From: JAWLHK01 sp041690355 [NCBI: bacterium]
GTDB taxonomy: Bacteria > J088 > JAWLBW01
Assembly (NCBI GenBank): GCA_041690355.1
Contig: JAWLHK010000012.1
Coordinates: 1-64,000 of the forward strand
Direction: 5' to 3'
DNA: 64,000 nucleotides
In this document: positions 23,601 through 32,474 of the stretch, one piece after another
Numbering within the stretch: position 1 is the stretch's first letter
How the letters are laid out: each line of letters opens with the position of its first letter
The notes under the pieces: model-generated
Told to the model about the DNA's origin: nothing
The model's input: only the letters and a program-made list of their open reading frames with translations
Database searches by the model: none
Made by a program: the position numbers and the translations under genes

Positions 23601-24554
23601 CTACGGCATCAGATTCCGCACGCGCACCGGCTCTTCGCCCAGCCAGTCGGGATTCAGCGCGGTGCTGTCGAAGATCGAACTCGTCTTGAACGGCTCCCAG
23701 GTGCCGTCGGCTGCGGGAGTTGCGGTCCGCTGCAAAAGGGCCAGGAGTTCCCCGCCGGCAAGCGGATGGAAGTCCGAAGCGATGCGGCAGGCCTGGTCGA
23801 GAATCTCCATGCTGTCGATCCCGGTAATCACGACCGACGCGGGGAGCGAGAGTGCATAGCGCAGGCATTCCTCGGCCGAGACGACGCCCGACTTCAGGAG
23901 AATGCCGTTCGCGAGCGCCTTCATGCCGAGCACGCCGATGTTCTCGCGCAGCAGCTCGGGGAGTACGAGCCGCTCGAAACTGCGGTAGTGCGCGTCCATG
24001 ACGTTCAGCGGCATCTGCACGGTGTCAAAGCGGAAGCCGTGTTCCCGCGCGACCGCCAGCATGTGCAGGTGGATCTGCGGATCCTTGTGGCCGGTGAACC
24101 CGATGTAGCGCAGCTTTCCCTGCTGTCTGGCCTCGAGAAGTGCGGCGTTCGCCCCCTCGTCATCGAAGACCCGGTGGGGATCGTCGAAGCGGATGACCTC
24201 GTGGTGCTGCACGAGATCGATGCAGTCGACCTGCAGGCGGCGCAGCGACTCCTCGAGCTGGCGCATCGCCTCTTTCCGGCTGCGGCCGTCGATCTTCGTC
24301 ATCACGAAGGCCTTGTCGCGATAGCCGTCGCGTAACGCCTTTCCCACGCGCCGCTCGCTCTCGCCGTCGTTGTAGTCCCAGGAATTATCCAGGAAGTTGA
24401 TGCCGCGGTCCAAAGCCGTCCGCACGATGCGCAGCGCGAGCTCCTCGCTCACCTTCGAGAGCGACAGGTGCCAGCCGCCGACCCCGATGGCCGAGACGAG
24501 TTCGCCGGTGTGGCCGAGTGTTCTGCGGGGAATGTCGTGGGATTCATCAGCCAT
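23601..24554 (-). CDS. Aldo/keto reductase
   Basis: 317 residues, TIM-barrel NADPH oxidoreductase. Catalytic tetrad is recognisable: Asp and Tyr in INFLDNSWDYNDGESE near 52-67, Lys in AFVMTKIDG near 85, and His in DLVQHHEV near 115. It ends with the usual cofactor-binding segment SVVITGIDSMEILDQA near 246. A first N-terminal RRTLGHTGELVSAIGVGGW matches the family. Physiological aldehyde substrate unknown. Convergent with yoeB; probably monocistronic. Confidence 0.93.
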   Translation of the reverse strand: MADESHDIPRRTLGHTGELVSAIGVGGWHLSLSKVSEELALRIVRTALDRGINFLDNSWDYNDGESERRVGKALRDGYRDKAFVMTKIDGRSRKEAMRQLEESLRRLQVDCIDLVQHHEVIRFDDPHRVFDDEGANAALLEARQQGKLRYIGFTGHKDPQIHLHMLAVAREHGFRFDTVQMPLNVMDAHYRSFERLVLPELLRENIGVLGMKALANGILLKSGVVSAEECLRYALSLPASVVITGIDSMEILDQACRIASDFHPLAGGELLALLQRTATPAADGTWEPFKTSSIFDSTALNPDWLGEEPVRVRNLMP

Positions 24555-24634
24555 GATCGGAATCTCCGGTCCGGGGTTCCGCCCAGCTTAGGACGCCTGT
24601 GCACTCAAGTCAATGGTGTCCACAGGACGGTGTT

Positions 24635-24662
24635 GGGCATCGACCATCGACCATTGATCATT
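24635..24662. repeat. Heptad array (GGGCATC/GACCATC/GATCATT)
   Basis: GGGCATC, GACCATC, GACCATT, GATCATT, in the gap between the aldo-keto reductase and rhodanese genes (divergent). Confidence 0.8.
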
Positions 24663-24703
24663 CGCGCAGCGTCTCCATGCGCGGAATGGGGTACCATATC
24701 CGC

Positions 24704-25066
24704 ATGTCTTCCATCATCCTCGGCCTCGTCATCGCCATCATTCTCTTCGCGCTCCTGCGCTTCGCCATGGGTGCGGGGGTGCCGCGCATCAGCGGTCCCG
24801 AGGCCAGGAAGCTGGTCTCCGAGGGCGCCCTGTTCGTTGACGTGCGTAACCCTCCCGAATTGCAGGGCGGCCGTAACCGCGAGGCGAAGAATATTCCGCT
24901 CGGCGATCTGAAAGGCCGCATGGGGGAGCTGGGAAGCAAGGATCGGCCCATCATCCTCTGCTGCGCCTCGGGCACCCGCTCGGCCATGGCCGGCCGCATG
25001 CTCAAGTCGGCCGGGTATACGAAGGTCTACAACCTGGGCCCCTGGCACCGGTATCCTTCTTCCTGA
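24704..25066 (+). CDS. Membrane-anchored rhodanese-like protein
   Basis: 120 residues. Residues 1-23 are a single N-terminal membrane span (SIILGLVIAIILFALLRFAM). The rest is one rhodanese domain: LFVDVRNPPELQGG near 44-57 and the active-site loop CCASGTRSAMAG near 86-97, with Cys86/87 able to carry a persulfide. Probably faces the periplasm or cytoplasm close to the inner membrane; sulfur donor role inferred. TACCAT lies six bases before the ATG, so a leaderless mRNA is possible, although the -35 is poor. Confidence 0.88.
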   Translation: MSSIILGLVIAIILFALLRFAMGAGVPRISGPEARKLVSEGALFVDVRNPPELQGGRNREAKNIPLGDLKGRMGELGSKDRPIILCCASGTRSAMAGRMLKSAGYTKVYNLGPWHRYPSS

Positions 25067-25147
25067 CGGCCCGCCGGTGGAATTGCGTCGCACGGCGCCC
25101 GCTTGGTAAAGTGGTAAATCGGTCTGTTTATCACAAGGATGAGAGCG

Positions 25148-27037
25148 ATGAACCCCACCCGGTGGCTGTGCGCGGCGCTGCTGGTCGGCGCCTGCAGTTC
25201 GCAGCCTGCTGCCCTCCCGCAGGATGGGCCGACCTTCGTCTACGGCGATCCCGACCGTATGATCCCGTTTCCCTCGGACCGGTTCCTCGCCCACGATGGC
25301 GGCGCGCGCCCCGAGACGCATGAGCGCGCAACCGGCTATCACATCGACGTCGAGCCGTTTCGCGCGCGCGACCCCATCTTCGCGAAGGTGCCCGAAGTGG
25401 CCGACGGCCTCGCGGGGCTCGACGGCTTCGGCACTTCGTCGGAAATCATCCTTGGCCTGACTTTCGCCGCCGACGTCACCGCGCTCACCGATGCCGCCAC
25501 TGCGTTCGAGCGGTCGGTTGCCGACGATTCGCCCCTCTGGCTGATGAGCATCGATCCGGCTTCGCCTCGGGCGGGAGAGCCGCTCCCGTTCGTCGCGTTC
25601 TTCGAGCCCGACGGCAACACCCTGCGCATCCGGCCGTGGCGGCCGCTGCAGGCGTCGAGCCGGCATGCCCTGATCGTGCGTCCCGGCCTGCGCGACGTGC
25701 TCGGCCGCCCCTTCGTTTCACCCCCCGGCTTCCAGGACGCGATGAAGCATCCCGAAGCGCACGGCCTCGAAGGAGACGGCTACGCGCAGCTGCGGCAGGT
25801 CTTCCCGGAACCCATCGTTTTCGCGATCACTTTCCGCACGGCATCCATCACGCCGAAGCTGCGCAGCCTGGCGGATGAAGTCCGCGCCGCGAGCCCGTCG
25901 GCCATCACCTTCGTCACGCGCGCGCCGGCAACCTGGCAGCCCCATCTGGCGACGATCGTCGAAGGATGGTTCACGCACCGCCTGTATCTCACGCCGCAGA
26001 ACATGCTGGGCCTGACGGTCACGGCCGAAGAAAAGATTCCCTTCACGCTCGCCCTGCCGCTGACGACGGCGACGCTCCGCGAGCCGTTTCCCATCGTGCT
26101 GGCGCAGCATGGTTTCGGCGGTTATCGGCAGTGGATCTTCGACCGCACGGCCGATGCCTTCGCGGCGCAGGGGATGGCGACCGTCGCCATCGATGCGCCG
26201 AACCACGGCGCCCGCGGACCCGGCGACGGCCTGGCCGGAGATTTCCTCACGGGCGTTCGCGAAACATTCGGCATCTGGACCAACGGCGACTCCATCGTCA
26301 TCCGCAGCTGGCACTTCCGCGACCTGCTGCGGCAACAGGTGCTCACCCACCTGCAGCTGCTCCTGGCGCTGGAGGCGTGGAACGGGGATGTCACGCGCGC
26401 CACGAATGCGCCGGGTCCGGATCTCGACGTTTCGGAAGCGGGCTACATCGGGCATTCCATGGGCGCCGTGATGGGCGGCGTGAGCGGCGCCGTGCTCCCC
26501 GAACTCCGTCGGATTCTCCTGAACGTCGGGGGCGGCCGCATCTCCGACGTGTTCGCCGGCAACGAGTTCATCGATCGCCTGGCCGTGGTCGCGCTGCGGC
26601 CACGAGGGGTGAGCGTGGGCGAAGGGTGGCGCATGATCAGCATGGCGCAGGCCACGATCGACCCGGGCGATCCGCTCAACTACGTCGCGCACATTGCGGG
26701 AGAACCGTTCGACGGGCAGGAACCGCGGCCGGTGCTCATGCAGAACGTCCTGCACGATTTTCTCGTGCCCAACCATGCCTCGTATGCGCTTGCCCGCGCG
26801 ATGGACGCCGTCCATGTGGGCCCCCTCGATCTCGAGGTTGCCGATCTGGAACGGCAGCGCATCCCCCCCGGCGGGCTCGAGGGAAATGACCTCACGGCCT
26901 TCGCCTACTTCGACGAAGTGCGCATCGGGGGAGAGCGGTTCCGCGCCGACCACAGCAACCACATCGGCAGCAGCTCGGGCCTCGAACAGGCCGCGCCGTT
27001 TCTCCGTTCGGGCGTCGTGATCGAGCCGGCCCCCTGA
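25148..27037 (+). CDS. Large lipoprotein with alpha/beta-hydrolase domain
   Basis: 629 residues. Lipoprotein signal MNPTRWLCAALLVGACSS (lipobox VGAC) is preceded by AAGGATGAG, which supports ATG 25148 over 25139. The N-terminal ~300 residues are beta-rich (probably an Ig-like or virginiamycin-lyase-like unit) and unassigned. From ~310 an alpha/beta-hydrolase core appears: FPIVLAQHGFGGYRQW (oxyanion), MATVAIDAPNHGARG, and nucleophile GHSMGAVMGG near 437. A late HSNHIG supplies a likely catalytic His. Outer-membrane or periplasmic esterase/lipase; substrate unknown. Monocistronic, convergent with tetR. Confidence 0.85.
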   Translation: MNPTRWLCAALLVGACSSQPAALPQDGPTFVYGDPDRMIPFPSDRFLAHDGGARPETHERATGYHIDVEPFRARDPIFAKVPEVADGLAGLDGFGTSSEIILGLTFAADVTALTDAATAFERSVADDSPLWLMSIDPASPRAGEPLPFVAFFEPDGNTLRIRPWRPLQASSRHALIVRPGLRDVLGRPFVSPPGFQDAMKHPEAHGLEGDGYAQLRQVFPEPIVFAITFRTASITPKLRSLADEVRAASPSAITFVTRAPATWQPHLATIVEGWFTHRLYLTPQNMLGLTVTAEEKIPFTLALPLTTATLREPFPIVLAQHGFGGYRQWIFDRTADAFAAQGMATVAIDAPNHGARGPGDGLAGDFLTGVRETFGIWTNGDSIVIRSWHFRDLLRQQVLTHLQLLLALEAWNGDVTRATNAPGPDLDVSEAGYIGHSMGAVMGGVSGAVLPELRRILLNVGGGRISDVFAGNEFIDRLAVVALRPRGVSVGEGWRMISMAQATIDPGDPLNYVAHIAGEPFDGQEPRPVLMQNVLHDFLVPNHASYALARAMDAVHVGPLDLEVADLERQRIPPGGLEGNDLTAFAYFDEVRIGGERFRADHSNHIGSSSGLEQAAPFLRSGVVIEPAP

Positions 27038-27057
27038 ACTGCGGAAGCTGCGGAACG

Positions 27058-27714
27058 TTACGCCTTGAGCAGCGCCGCGAGCACCTTGCCGAGCGGCTCC
27101 TTCAAGTCGGCGAGGTGCTCGCCTTCGCCGGCGCCGATGGCGGTCGTGACCATCGAGCTGACCCCGTGCAGCAGAACCTTGACGGCGGTGCGCTGGTCGG
27201 GCCCGTGTCCGAAAATGCCTACGTGCTCGTGCAAGACGGCGACGGCGATGTCGACGAACGCTTCCAGCGACTCCTGGCGCTGGCGCACGGCCTGCGGACC
27301 CGCGGCATAGACTTCGACGAGCAGCGCCTTCGCGTAGGCCGGCTGGCTCGCCAGAATGTCGAGGTAGGAGCCGAGCACCCATTCGAGTTTCTGAAACGGC
27401 GAAGTCCCCTTGCCCTTGCCGGGGCCTCCGGCGAACCGCTCCTGAATTCCCATGGCCAGCACGGCGGCGACCTGCCGGGCGGCCAGTTCGTAGGCGGCGC
27501 GAAAGCACTCGGCCTTGTCCTCGAACAGGGCATAGAAGGTCGCGCGCGAAACCCCCGAACGGCTCACCACGTCGGCCACCGACGTACGCGCATACCCTTT
27601 CTCGGCGACGGCGTCGATCATGGCGATCAGCAGACGCTCACGCTGCGACTGCTCAACCTGATCGCGCGTCAGGTCGTGCGGGCCGCGCGGCAGCGGACGG
27701 GGTGTGAGGTTCAT
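27058..27714 (-). CDS. TetR-family transcriptional regulator
   Basis: 218 residues from ATG 27714. The N-terminal helix-turn-helix is typical: LIAMIDAVAEKGYARTSVAD, then VSRSGVSRATFYALFEDK. The C-terminal ligand-binding domain is variable and not assigned. It is divergent from the hydrolase-ligase pair at 27918-30460 with a ~200-bp shared region, so those genes are the obvious targets. Its own promoter (27748-27776) lies in that region. Confidence 0.93.
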   Translation of the reverse strand: MNLTPRPLPRGPHDLTRDQVEQSQRERLLIAMIDAVAEKGYARTSVADVVSRSGVSRATFYALFEDKAECFRAAYELAARQVAAVLAMGIQERFAGGPGKGKGTSPFQKLEWVLGSYLDILASQPAYAKALLVEVYAAGPQAVRQRQESLEAFVDIAVAVLHEHVGIFGHGPDQRTAVKVLLHGVSSMVTTAIGAGEGEHLADLKEPLGKVLAALLKA

Positions 27715-27747
27715 CGGCGTAGAAGTCTCGCGGGTTCCAAGGTAACC

Positions 27748-27776
27748 AGTATATAGACCCGCCGCCGTCGGGTCGA
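27748..27776 (-). promoter_or_regulatory. Putative tetR promoter
   Basis: Minus-strand TATACT (27748-27753), 17-bp spacer, TCGACC (27771-27776). The partially symmetric GGTAACCAGTATATAGACC overlaps the -10 and could be the TetR operator. Confidence 0.5.
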
Positions 27777-27917
27777 GCCTGGGAGACGGCGGGCCTGCAT
27801 GGTTTCGCTGTAAATTCTGGTGTTTATCGTCCATGGGAGAAAAGTGTGGACAAGGCGGCGCCGGAGGGGTAGTGTGATGAACGGTTCTGTTTATGACTTA
27901 TCCGTAAGGCGGTGCGC

Positions 27918-28760
27918 GTGGAAACCTTCCAGTTCCGGAATTACGAAATCAAGTTCGTTCGCAAGGGGTCCGGTTCTCCGATCGTCTTCCTGCACAACGG
28001 CGGCACGTCGCACGCGATCTGGAAAGAAGTGATCCCCCGTCTGGCCGATTCGCACACCTGCTACGCCCTCGATCTGCTGGGCTACGGCGCCTCGTCGAAG
28101 TCCGCCGACGATTACTCGCTCGAGACCTATGTCGAGATCCTCGGCGCGTTCATCGATCACCACCAGCTTGCCCCCGTCACGCTCGTTGGCAACTGCATGG
28201 GAAGCGCGATGTCGATCCTGTATGCGCAGCGCAACCCGGGCAACGTGCGTTCGCTGATTCTCGTGAATCCGCTCACCTACAGGACGTTCGTCCACGGCCG
28301 GCTCGGTTCGTTTCTGCGTCTGCGGCGGTCGGCTCCCGGGTTCTCACGGGCCATCTACCGGACGATCGGCGGATTCAAACTGAACCGTCTCGTCAGCGAA
28401 CAGTCGCTGCGCATGCAGTTCGGCGCCATCGGGCGCCAGAAGCACCTGGAGAAGAGCGACGATCTGTGCGCGTGCTTCACGGGAGAGGGGCAGTTCAACT
28501 CGCTTCTCGGCGCGCTCGATGATCTCGTGCATTACGACCAGTTCGACACGCTGGCCAAGGCGCCCGGTTTTCCGCCCGTCTGCTCGATCTGGGGCCTGGA
28601 GAACCAGATTCTCTCGGCAAGGGCCGGCGAGGAGCTGAACGAGACGCTGCAGCCCGTGCGCGCCGAACGGCTCGACGGCTGCGGGCACCTGGCCATGCTG
28701 GAAAAACCCGACGAAGTCGCCCGAATCATCCGCGAGTTTACCGTGGAGGCGAATCCATGA
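27918..28760 (+). CDS. Alpha/beta hydrolase with a cysteine nucleophile
   Basis: 280 residues. Alpha/beta-hydrolase fold: IVFLHNGGTSHAIWKEV (oxyanion HNGG) near 24, CYALDLLGYGASSK near 50, nucleophile elbow VGNCMGSAMSI near 93, acid-strand CSIWGLENQIL near 217, and DGCGHLAMLEKP with the catalytic His near 253. The elbow carries Cys (GNCMG) instead of Ser, and the usual Asp after WGxx is Asn, so the triad is atypical. AAGG at 27906-27909 fits GTG 27918 better than GTG 27912. The last four bases overlap the ligase start (ATGA). Alternative reading: an OleB-like decarboxylase analogue, but OleB uses Asp as nucleophile. Confidence 0.85.
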   Translation: METFQFRNYEIKFVRKGSGSPIVFLHNGGTSHAIWKEVIPRLADSHTCYALDLLGYGASSKSADDYSLETYVEILGAFIDHHQLAPVTLVGNCMGSAMSILYAQRNPGNVRSLILVNPLTYRTFVHGRLGSFLRLRRSAPGFSRAIYRTIGGFKLNRLVSEQSLRMQFGAIGRQKHLEKSDDLCACFTGEGQFNSLLGALDDLVHYDQFDTLAKAPGFPPVCSIWGLENQILSARAGEELNETLQPVRAERLDGCGHLAMLEKPDEVARIIREFTVEANP

Positions 28761-30460
28761 GCACCCTGCTGCAGGACGAAGTTTTCAACCTCGCCGAGAT
28801 CGTTCGCGAGGTCGCGAAAAAGTATCCGACGCGCACGGCCGTCGTTGAGCCCGACGGGCGCGGACCCGACGGAAAGCGCAGGTACCGCACTTATACCTAC
28901 GAGCAGATGTCGGCCGATGCCGAGTCGGTGGCGCCGGGCCTGCGTGAAATGGGCATCGCCGAGCACACGCGCATCGTGTGCATGACCCCGCCGAGCTATG
29001 AGTCATGCGTGCTCGGACTCGCTCTGCAGCGCGTCGGCGCCATGACGCTGTGGATCGATCCGTCGGTCGGGTACCGCAATGTCGGTGAACGCCTGCGCCG
29101 GATCAAGCCCGAGGCCTTTGCCGGCATTCCGCTGGCGCACCTCGGCCGCATTGCGTTCGCCTGGGGGCCGCGGTTCCCCAAAAAGTCGATCGTCGTCGGC
29201 GGCAGCTTCCCGGGCGCCCGCACGCTGGCTTCGCTCAAGCGCAAGGCCCCCGAGGTTCCTCCGCGGCCGGCGGTCAACCCCGACGATCCGGCGACGGTCC
29301 TCTACACCACGGGGAGTACGGGACCGGCCAAGCCGGCGCTGTATCTGCACCGCAACTATGTGCACCTGTTTCGCACGGTCCATCACAGCTGGCGTTTTAC
29401 CGACGACGACATCCCGGTAGACATGGCCGTTTTTCCCGCCTTCTTCTTCATTCCCATCAGCGCGGGCGGAACGATGGTGGTGCCGCCGATCAACTTTCCC
29501 CGTGAGACGCCGGCCAAGGCGAGGCCCGAGGCCCTGCTCGAGGTCATCAACGACTGCGGAGTGAATTCGTGCTTTGCCTCGCCCGTACTGCTGGAAAACA
29601 TGGCCCGGCATGCGGTGAAGCACAGGATCACGACGCCGACGTTCAAGCGCGTCATCGGCGGCGGCGCGCCCATCTTCGCATCGGTCAAACGGGCGCTGCT
29701 CGAGATGATGGGTCCTGAAGGAGAGGTGTTCTCCAATTACGGCGCGACCGAGGCCCTGCCGTCGACAGAGATGGGCGCGCAGGAGGCGCTTTCAGAAACC
29801 TTCGATCTCACCGACAAGGGCGCCGGCATCTGCGTGGGCCGTCCGTTTCCCGGCGTCGAGCTGAAGATCGTGCGCATCGTCGACGGGCCGCTCACGTCCA
29901 TCCAGGATGCCGAGCCGTTGCCCCGGGGAGAGATCGGCGAGATCCTCGTGCGCGGTCCTCACATCAGCCCCGGATACTTTCTGGATCCGGAGAGCGACCG
30001 CAAGAACAAGGTGCGCGACGAGAGCGGCCAGTGGCATCGTCTGGGCGACGCCGGTTACCTCGACGCCAAAGACCGCCTCTGGGTGTGCGGCCGCGTCGGC
30101 CAGCGCGTGAAAGCCGCCGAGGGCAATGTATTCTCCCTGCTCTGCGAACCGATTTTCGACGCCCACCCCGCCGTGCATCGGAGCGGACTCGTCGGCGTGG
30201 CGCGGAGCAACGGCGAAGTTCCCGTCATCTGCGTCCAATTGCGCACGGGTGAGGAAGCGCGCACGGCGGATATCCGGCGGGATCTGCTCGCCCTCGCGCA
30301 GCAGCACGACGTGACTCGACTCGTGCGTCACGTACTGTTCGTGGACAAGCTGCCGACCGACCCCCGCCACAACTCCAAGATCGAACGGCCGAAGCTGGCG
30401 ATGTGGGCGACGAAGCAGCTGCAGAGCGAAGCAGTCTGGCGGGCGGCCGCGGGCGAGTAG
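28757..30460 (+). CDS. OleC-like AMP-forming ligase (beta-lactone synthetase type)
   Basis: 567 residues, ANL superfamily. The P-loop motif TTGSTGPAKPALY near 179-191, A5 region SNYGATEALPSTEMG near 327-341, A7-A8 LGDAGYLDAKDRLWVCGR near 430-447 and RVKAAEGNVF near 451 are present. The YGATEALP motif and the acidic CVGRPFPGVELKIVRI block are characteristic of OleC (olefin beta-lactone synthetase) rather than acyl-CoA ligases, where the A5 motif differs and a canonical A10 lysine follows. Activates a fatty acyl substrate with ATP. Translationally coupled to the hydrolase and presumably controlled by the TetR regulator. Substrate is inferred from family only. Confidence 0.85.
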   Translation: MSTLLQDEVFNLAEIVREVAKKYPTRTAVVEPDGRGPDGKRRYRTYTYEQMSADAESVAPGLREMGIAEHTRIVCMTPPSYESCVLGLALQRVGAMTLWIDPSVGYRNVGERLRRIKPEAFAGIPLAHLGRIAFAWGPRFPKKSIVVGGSFPGARTLASLKRKAPEVPPRPAVNPDDPATVLYTTGSTGPAKPALYLHRNYVHLFRTVHHSWRFTDDDIPVDMAVFPAFFFIPISAGGTMVVPPINFPRETPAKARPEALLEVINDCGVNSCFASPVLLENMARHAVKHRITTPTFKRVIGGGAPIFASVKRALLEMMGPEGEVFSNYGATEALPSTEMGAQEALSETFDLTDKGAGICVGRPFPGVELKIVRIVDGPLTSIQDAEPLPRGEIGEILVRGPHISPGYFLDPESDRKNKVRDESGQWHRLGDAGYLDAKDRLWVCGRVGQRVKAAEGNVFSLLCEPIFDAHPAVHRSGLVGVARSNGEVPVICVQLRTGEEARTADIRRDLLALAQQHDVTRLVRHVLFVDKLPTDPRHNSKIERPKLAMWATKQLQSEAVWRAAAGE

Positions 30461-30503
30461 ACAGGGTTTCGGGTCGGCTACCCGAAGCCGGCAGAAGTTG
30501 TGC

Positions 30504-31022
30504 CTACAGGTACCGCGCGGCGGCCATGAACGACGTCGCGAACACGAGCAGCACGGCGCCGAGCACCGTAGCGCGATAGAGGCGCATCTGCAGCCGCTGC
30601 ATCTCGACCAGCGTCTCGGGCGCGGGCGGACCCCCGGCGGCCTGCGCCGATGCGGCGAGGGCGCCGAACTTCCGGGCGGTCGGCGCGTTCACGAGCTGGC
30701 CCAGCAGCGCGGTCGCGATGGCGAAGCCGCCGCCCAGGCTCCATCCGATGCCGACGCCGGTCGTGAACCACGCGCCGGTAAATCCGCTCGACGCCCACCA
30801 GAACAGCGCCAAACCGGTGAGCAGCGTGATGAGCACGGCGCCGTTCATGAAGCGCGGAAGTCGGCGCACCTGAACGATCTCCTTCATCACCTGTCCCCCC
30901 GCAGGACCCGCCGCACGGGTGGCGGGAAGGAGAAAGGCGGCATTGTAGAGAACGGCGCCGAGCCAGAAGCCCCCGGCGACGACGTGAAAGGAACGAAGGA
31001 CTGCCAGCACGAGCGGATGCAT
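30504..31022 (-). CDS. Small integral membrane protein (CopD/DUF2269-like)
   Basis: 172 residues with four predicted transmembrane helices: ~8-30 (FHVVAGGFWLGAVLYNAAFLL is at the start of it), 58-78, 90-110 and 148-170. The early His in RSFHVVAGGFWLGA resembles the haem- or copper-ligand region of CopD/YebZ and related cytochrome-b-like four-helix proteins. Function not established. Single gene. Confidence 0.75.
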   Translation of the reverse strand: MHPLVLAVLRSFHVVAGGFWLGAVLYNAAFLLPATRAAGPAGGQVMKEIVQVRRLPRFMNGAVLITLLTGLALFWWASSGFTGAWFTTGVGIGWSLGGGFAIATALLGQLVNAPTARKFGALAASAQAAGGPPAPETLVEMQRLQMRLYRATVLGAVLLVFATSFMAAARYL

Positions 31023-31155
31023 GAAAACCCTCCGGCCGGACGATCTGCCGGCCCACGATGACCTTGATCAGGTGTACCGCAAAGCCGGCAATCCGGCAAG
31101 TTCGCGCAGGGCCTACGGCGTCGACCGAGGCGAGGTGCCATCGGTCTGCCGCGCG

Positions 31156-31485
31156 CTATTCCGCAAAACTGTAGGCCGGGCGCCGTGAAAGCAGCGCCGC
31201 CGCGAGTAGAAGTCCGCCGAAGATCGCCAGCGCGGTCAGGAACGCCGGTATCCCAAGAAGGGCGCGGATGGTGGAGAAGATCACTACGCCGAGGAGGAAC
31301 GTCGTCAGCGAGCGCGCCCGGCTGCCCCACAGAAACGCAATCAGCGGCACAGACTGCGGATTGCGCCGCAGGAGTGTTCCGCAGAAACTGCAGCGGAACG
31401 TGAGAACGCCATCGCCATCCGGCACGTGGGCAAGCGGCCGCAAGCGAAGCGAGTTCCCGCAGTGGGGGCATGCATGACGATTCAT
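31156..31485 (-). CDS. Zinc-ribbon plus two-transmembrane-helix protein
   Basis: 109 residues. N-terminal CPHCGN (6-11) and CSFCGT (32-37) form a zinc ribbon; two hydrophobic helices follow at ~60-78 and ~80-98. No named family recognised. Its start overlaps the ankyrin gene stop by 4 bp, so the two are co-translated. Confidence 0.75.
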   Translation of the reverse strand: MNRHACPHCGNSLRLRPLAHVPDGDGVLTFRCSFCGTLLRRNPQSVPLIAFLWGSRARSLTTFLLGVVIFSTIRALLGIPAFLTALAIFGGLLLAAALLSRRPAYSFAE

Positions 31486-32033
31486 CGTCTTTCCTCTCGT
31501 CGAACCCGGGAGCGCGGAGACCCTCCATCGGAGGGCTTGCCCGCGAACTTCTTCAGTGCCTTCGCGCCCTCCTCGTGGCCGAAGAATTCCGCTTCTTCCA
31601 GTGGAGTGGCATAGTGATCGATGCGCGTGCGCGCCTCTGGATCTGCGCCGCGCGCGAGGAGCACCTTGACGCAGGCGGCCTCGTCCTGCGTGGCCGCGAA
31701 GTGAAGCGGCGTGTAATCGTTCACCCCGCGTACCTGAATATCGGCGCCGTGGTCGAGCAGCAGCGCGACGCGTTCGGCCCGGTCGGCGTGGTTACTGGAG
31801 ATCGCGGCAAAGAGCGAGGGAAAACCATCCGGCGCTTCGTAGTTCGGATCGGCCCCCAGGTCCAGGAGCTCGCGCACGAGCGAGAGGGGCGAATGGTACA
31901 AGGCATATTCGAGGCAGGTGCCGCCGCACTCGTCGGTCACGTTCGGAAATCCCGGCGGATTCCCCAACGCCCGTCGAACGGCTTCGAGATCGCCACGCAC
32001 GTATGCGTTGTGGAGGTCGACGACGCTGCTCAT
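31482..32033 (-). CDS. Ankyrin-repeat protein
   Basis: 183 residues from ATG 32033. Three to four ankyrin repeats are visible: CLEYALYHSPLSLVRELLDL (GADPN), LFAAISSNHADRAERVALLLD (HGADI), TPLHFAATQDEAACVKVLLA (RGADPE). The C-terminal tail is Arg-rich. Likely a soluble protein-protein interaction module. AAGGATG fits the ATG at 32033, so the frame start at 32045 is not used. Overlaps the zinc-ribbon gene by 4 bp. Confidence 0.85.
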   Translation of the reverse strand: MSSVVDLHNAYVRGDLEAVRRALGNPPGFPNVTDECGGTCLEYALYHSPLSLVRELLDLGADPNYEAPDGFPSLFAAISSNHADRAERVALLLDHGADIQVRGVNDYTPLHFAATQDEAACVKVLLARGADPEARTRIDHYATPLEEAEFFGHEEGAKALKKFAGKPSDGGSPRSRVRREERR

Positions 32034-32075
32034 AAGAACGAACATCCTTGGCTGGCGTGCCGCAAAGGAAGGGGC

Positions 32076-32474
32076 CTATACCCAGTTTTCAACGCGCAGA
32101 TCGGCCACGTTACGAAAGTGTTTCTCGTTGTTGGTAACCAGCGCACAATCGACTGCGAGGGCGTGCGCTGCGATGAGTGTGTCGATGCTGCCTATCGGCC
32201 GGCCCCTTGCAACAAGAGCGCTTGCAACCTTCCCGAAGGCATTCCCTCCCGCCTCATCGAATGGCAGAACGCTGATGGGCCGGAGAAAGGCATCAATGAG
32301 CCCGTGCAGGCGGCCTGACTTTTTTCGGTCTGCGCCGAACCGAAGTTCAGCAACGGTCAGTGCGCTTACACACAGTTCGGAGGGGTTGTGCTCGAGAATC
32401 CGGGCGCCGACGTGACCCACTCCGCGCAGGGCAAAACTTACCGAATCCGTATCGAGCATGAACCGAGCCTTCAT
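32076..32474 (-). CDS. vapC: VapC-type PIN toxin
   Basis: 132 residues. PIN ribonuclease with FMLDTDSVSFAL at the start, VSALTVAELRFGA near 37, GSIDTLIAAHALAV near 94 and LVTNNEKHF near 113 carrying the acidic metal ligands. ATG 32474 overlaps the antitoxin stop (ATGA). Toxic tRNase-like activity is inferred from family. Confidence 0.93.
   Translation of the reverse strand: MKARFMLDTDSVSFALRGVGHVGARILEHNPSELCVSALTVAELRFGADRKKSGRLHGLIDAFLRPISVLPFDEAGGNAFGKVASALVARGRPIGSIDTLIAAHALAVDCALVTNNEKHFRNVADLRVENWV

Noticed and set aside
25718-27508. 596-residue minus-strand frame across the lipoprotein hydrolase and tetR
   Set aside because: Covers two real genes antisense; lacks any fold signature and has the shadow amino acid bias.
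27820-28032. Small plus-strand frame before the Cys hydrolase
   Set aside because: Arg/Ser-rich, overlaps the hydrolase start in another frame, no ribosome-binding site.
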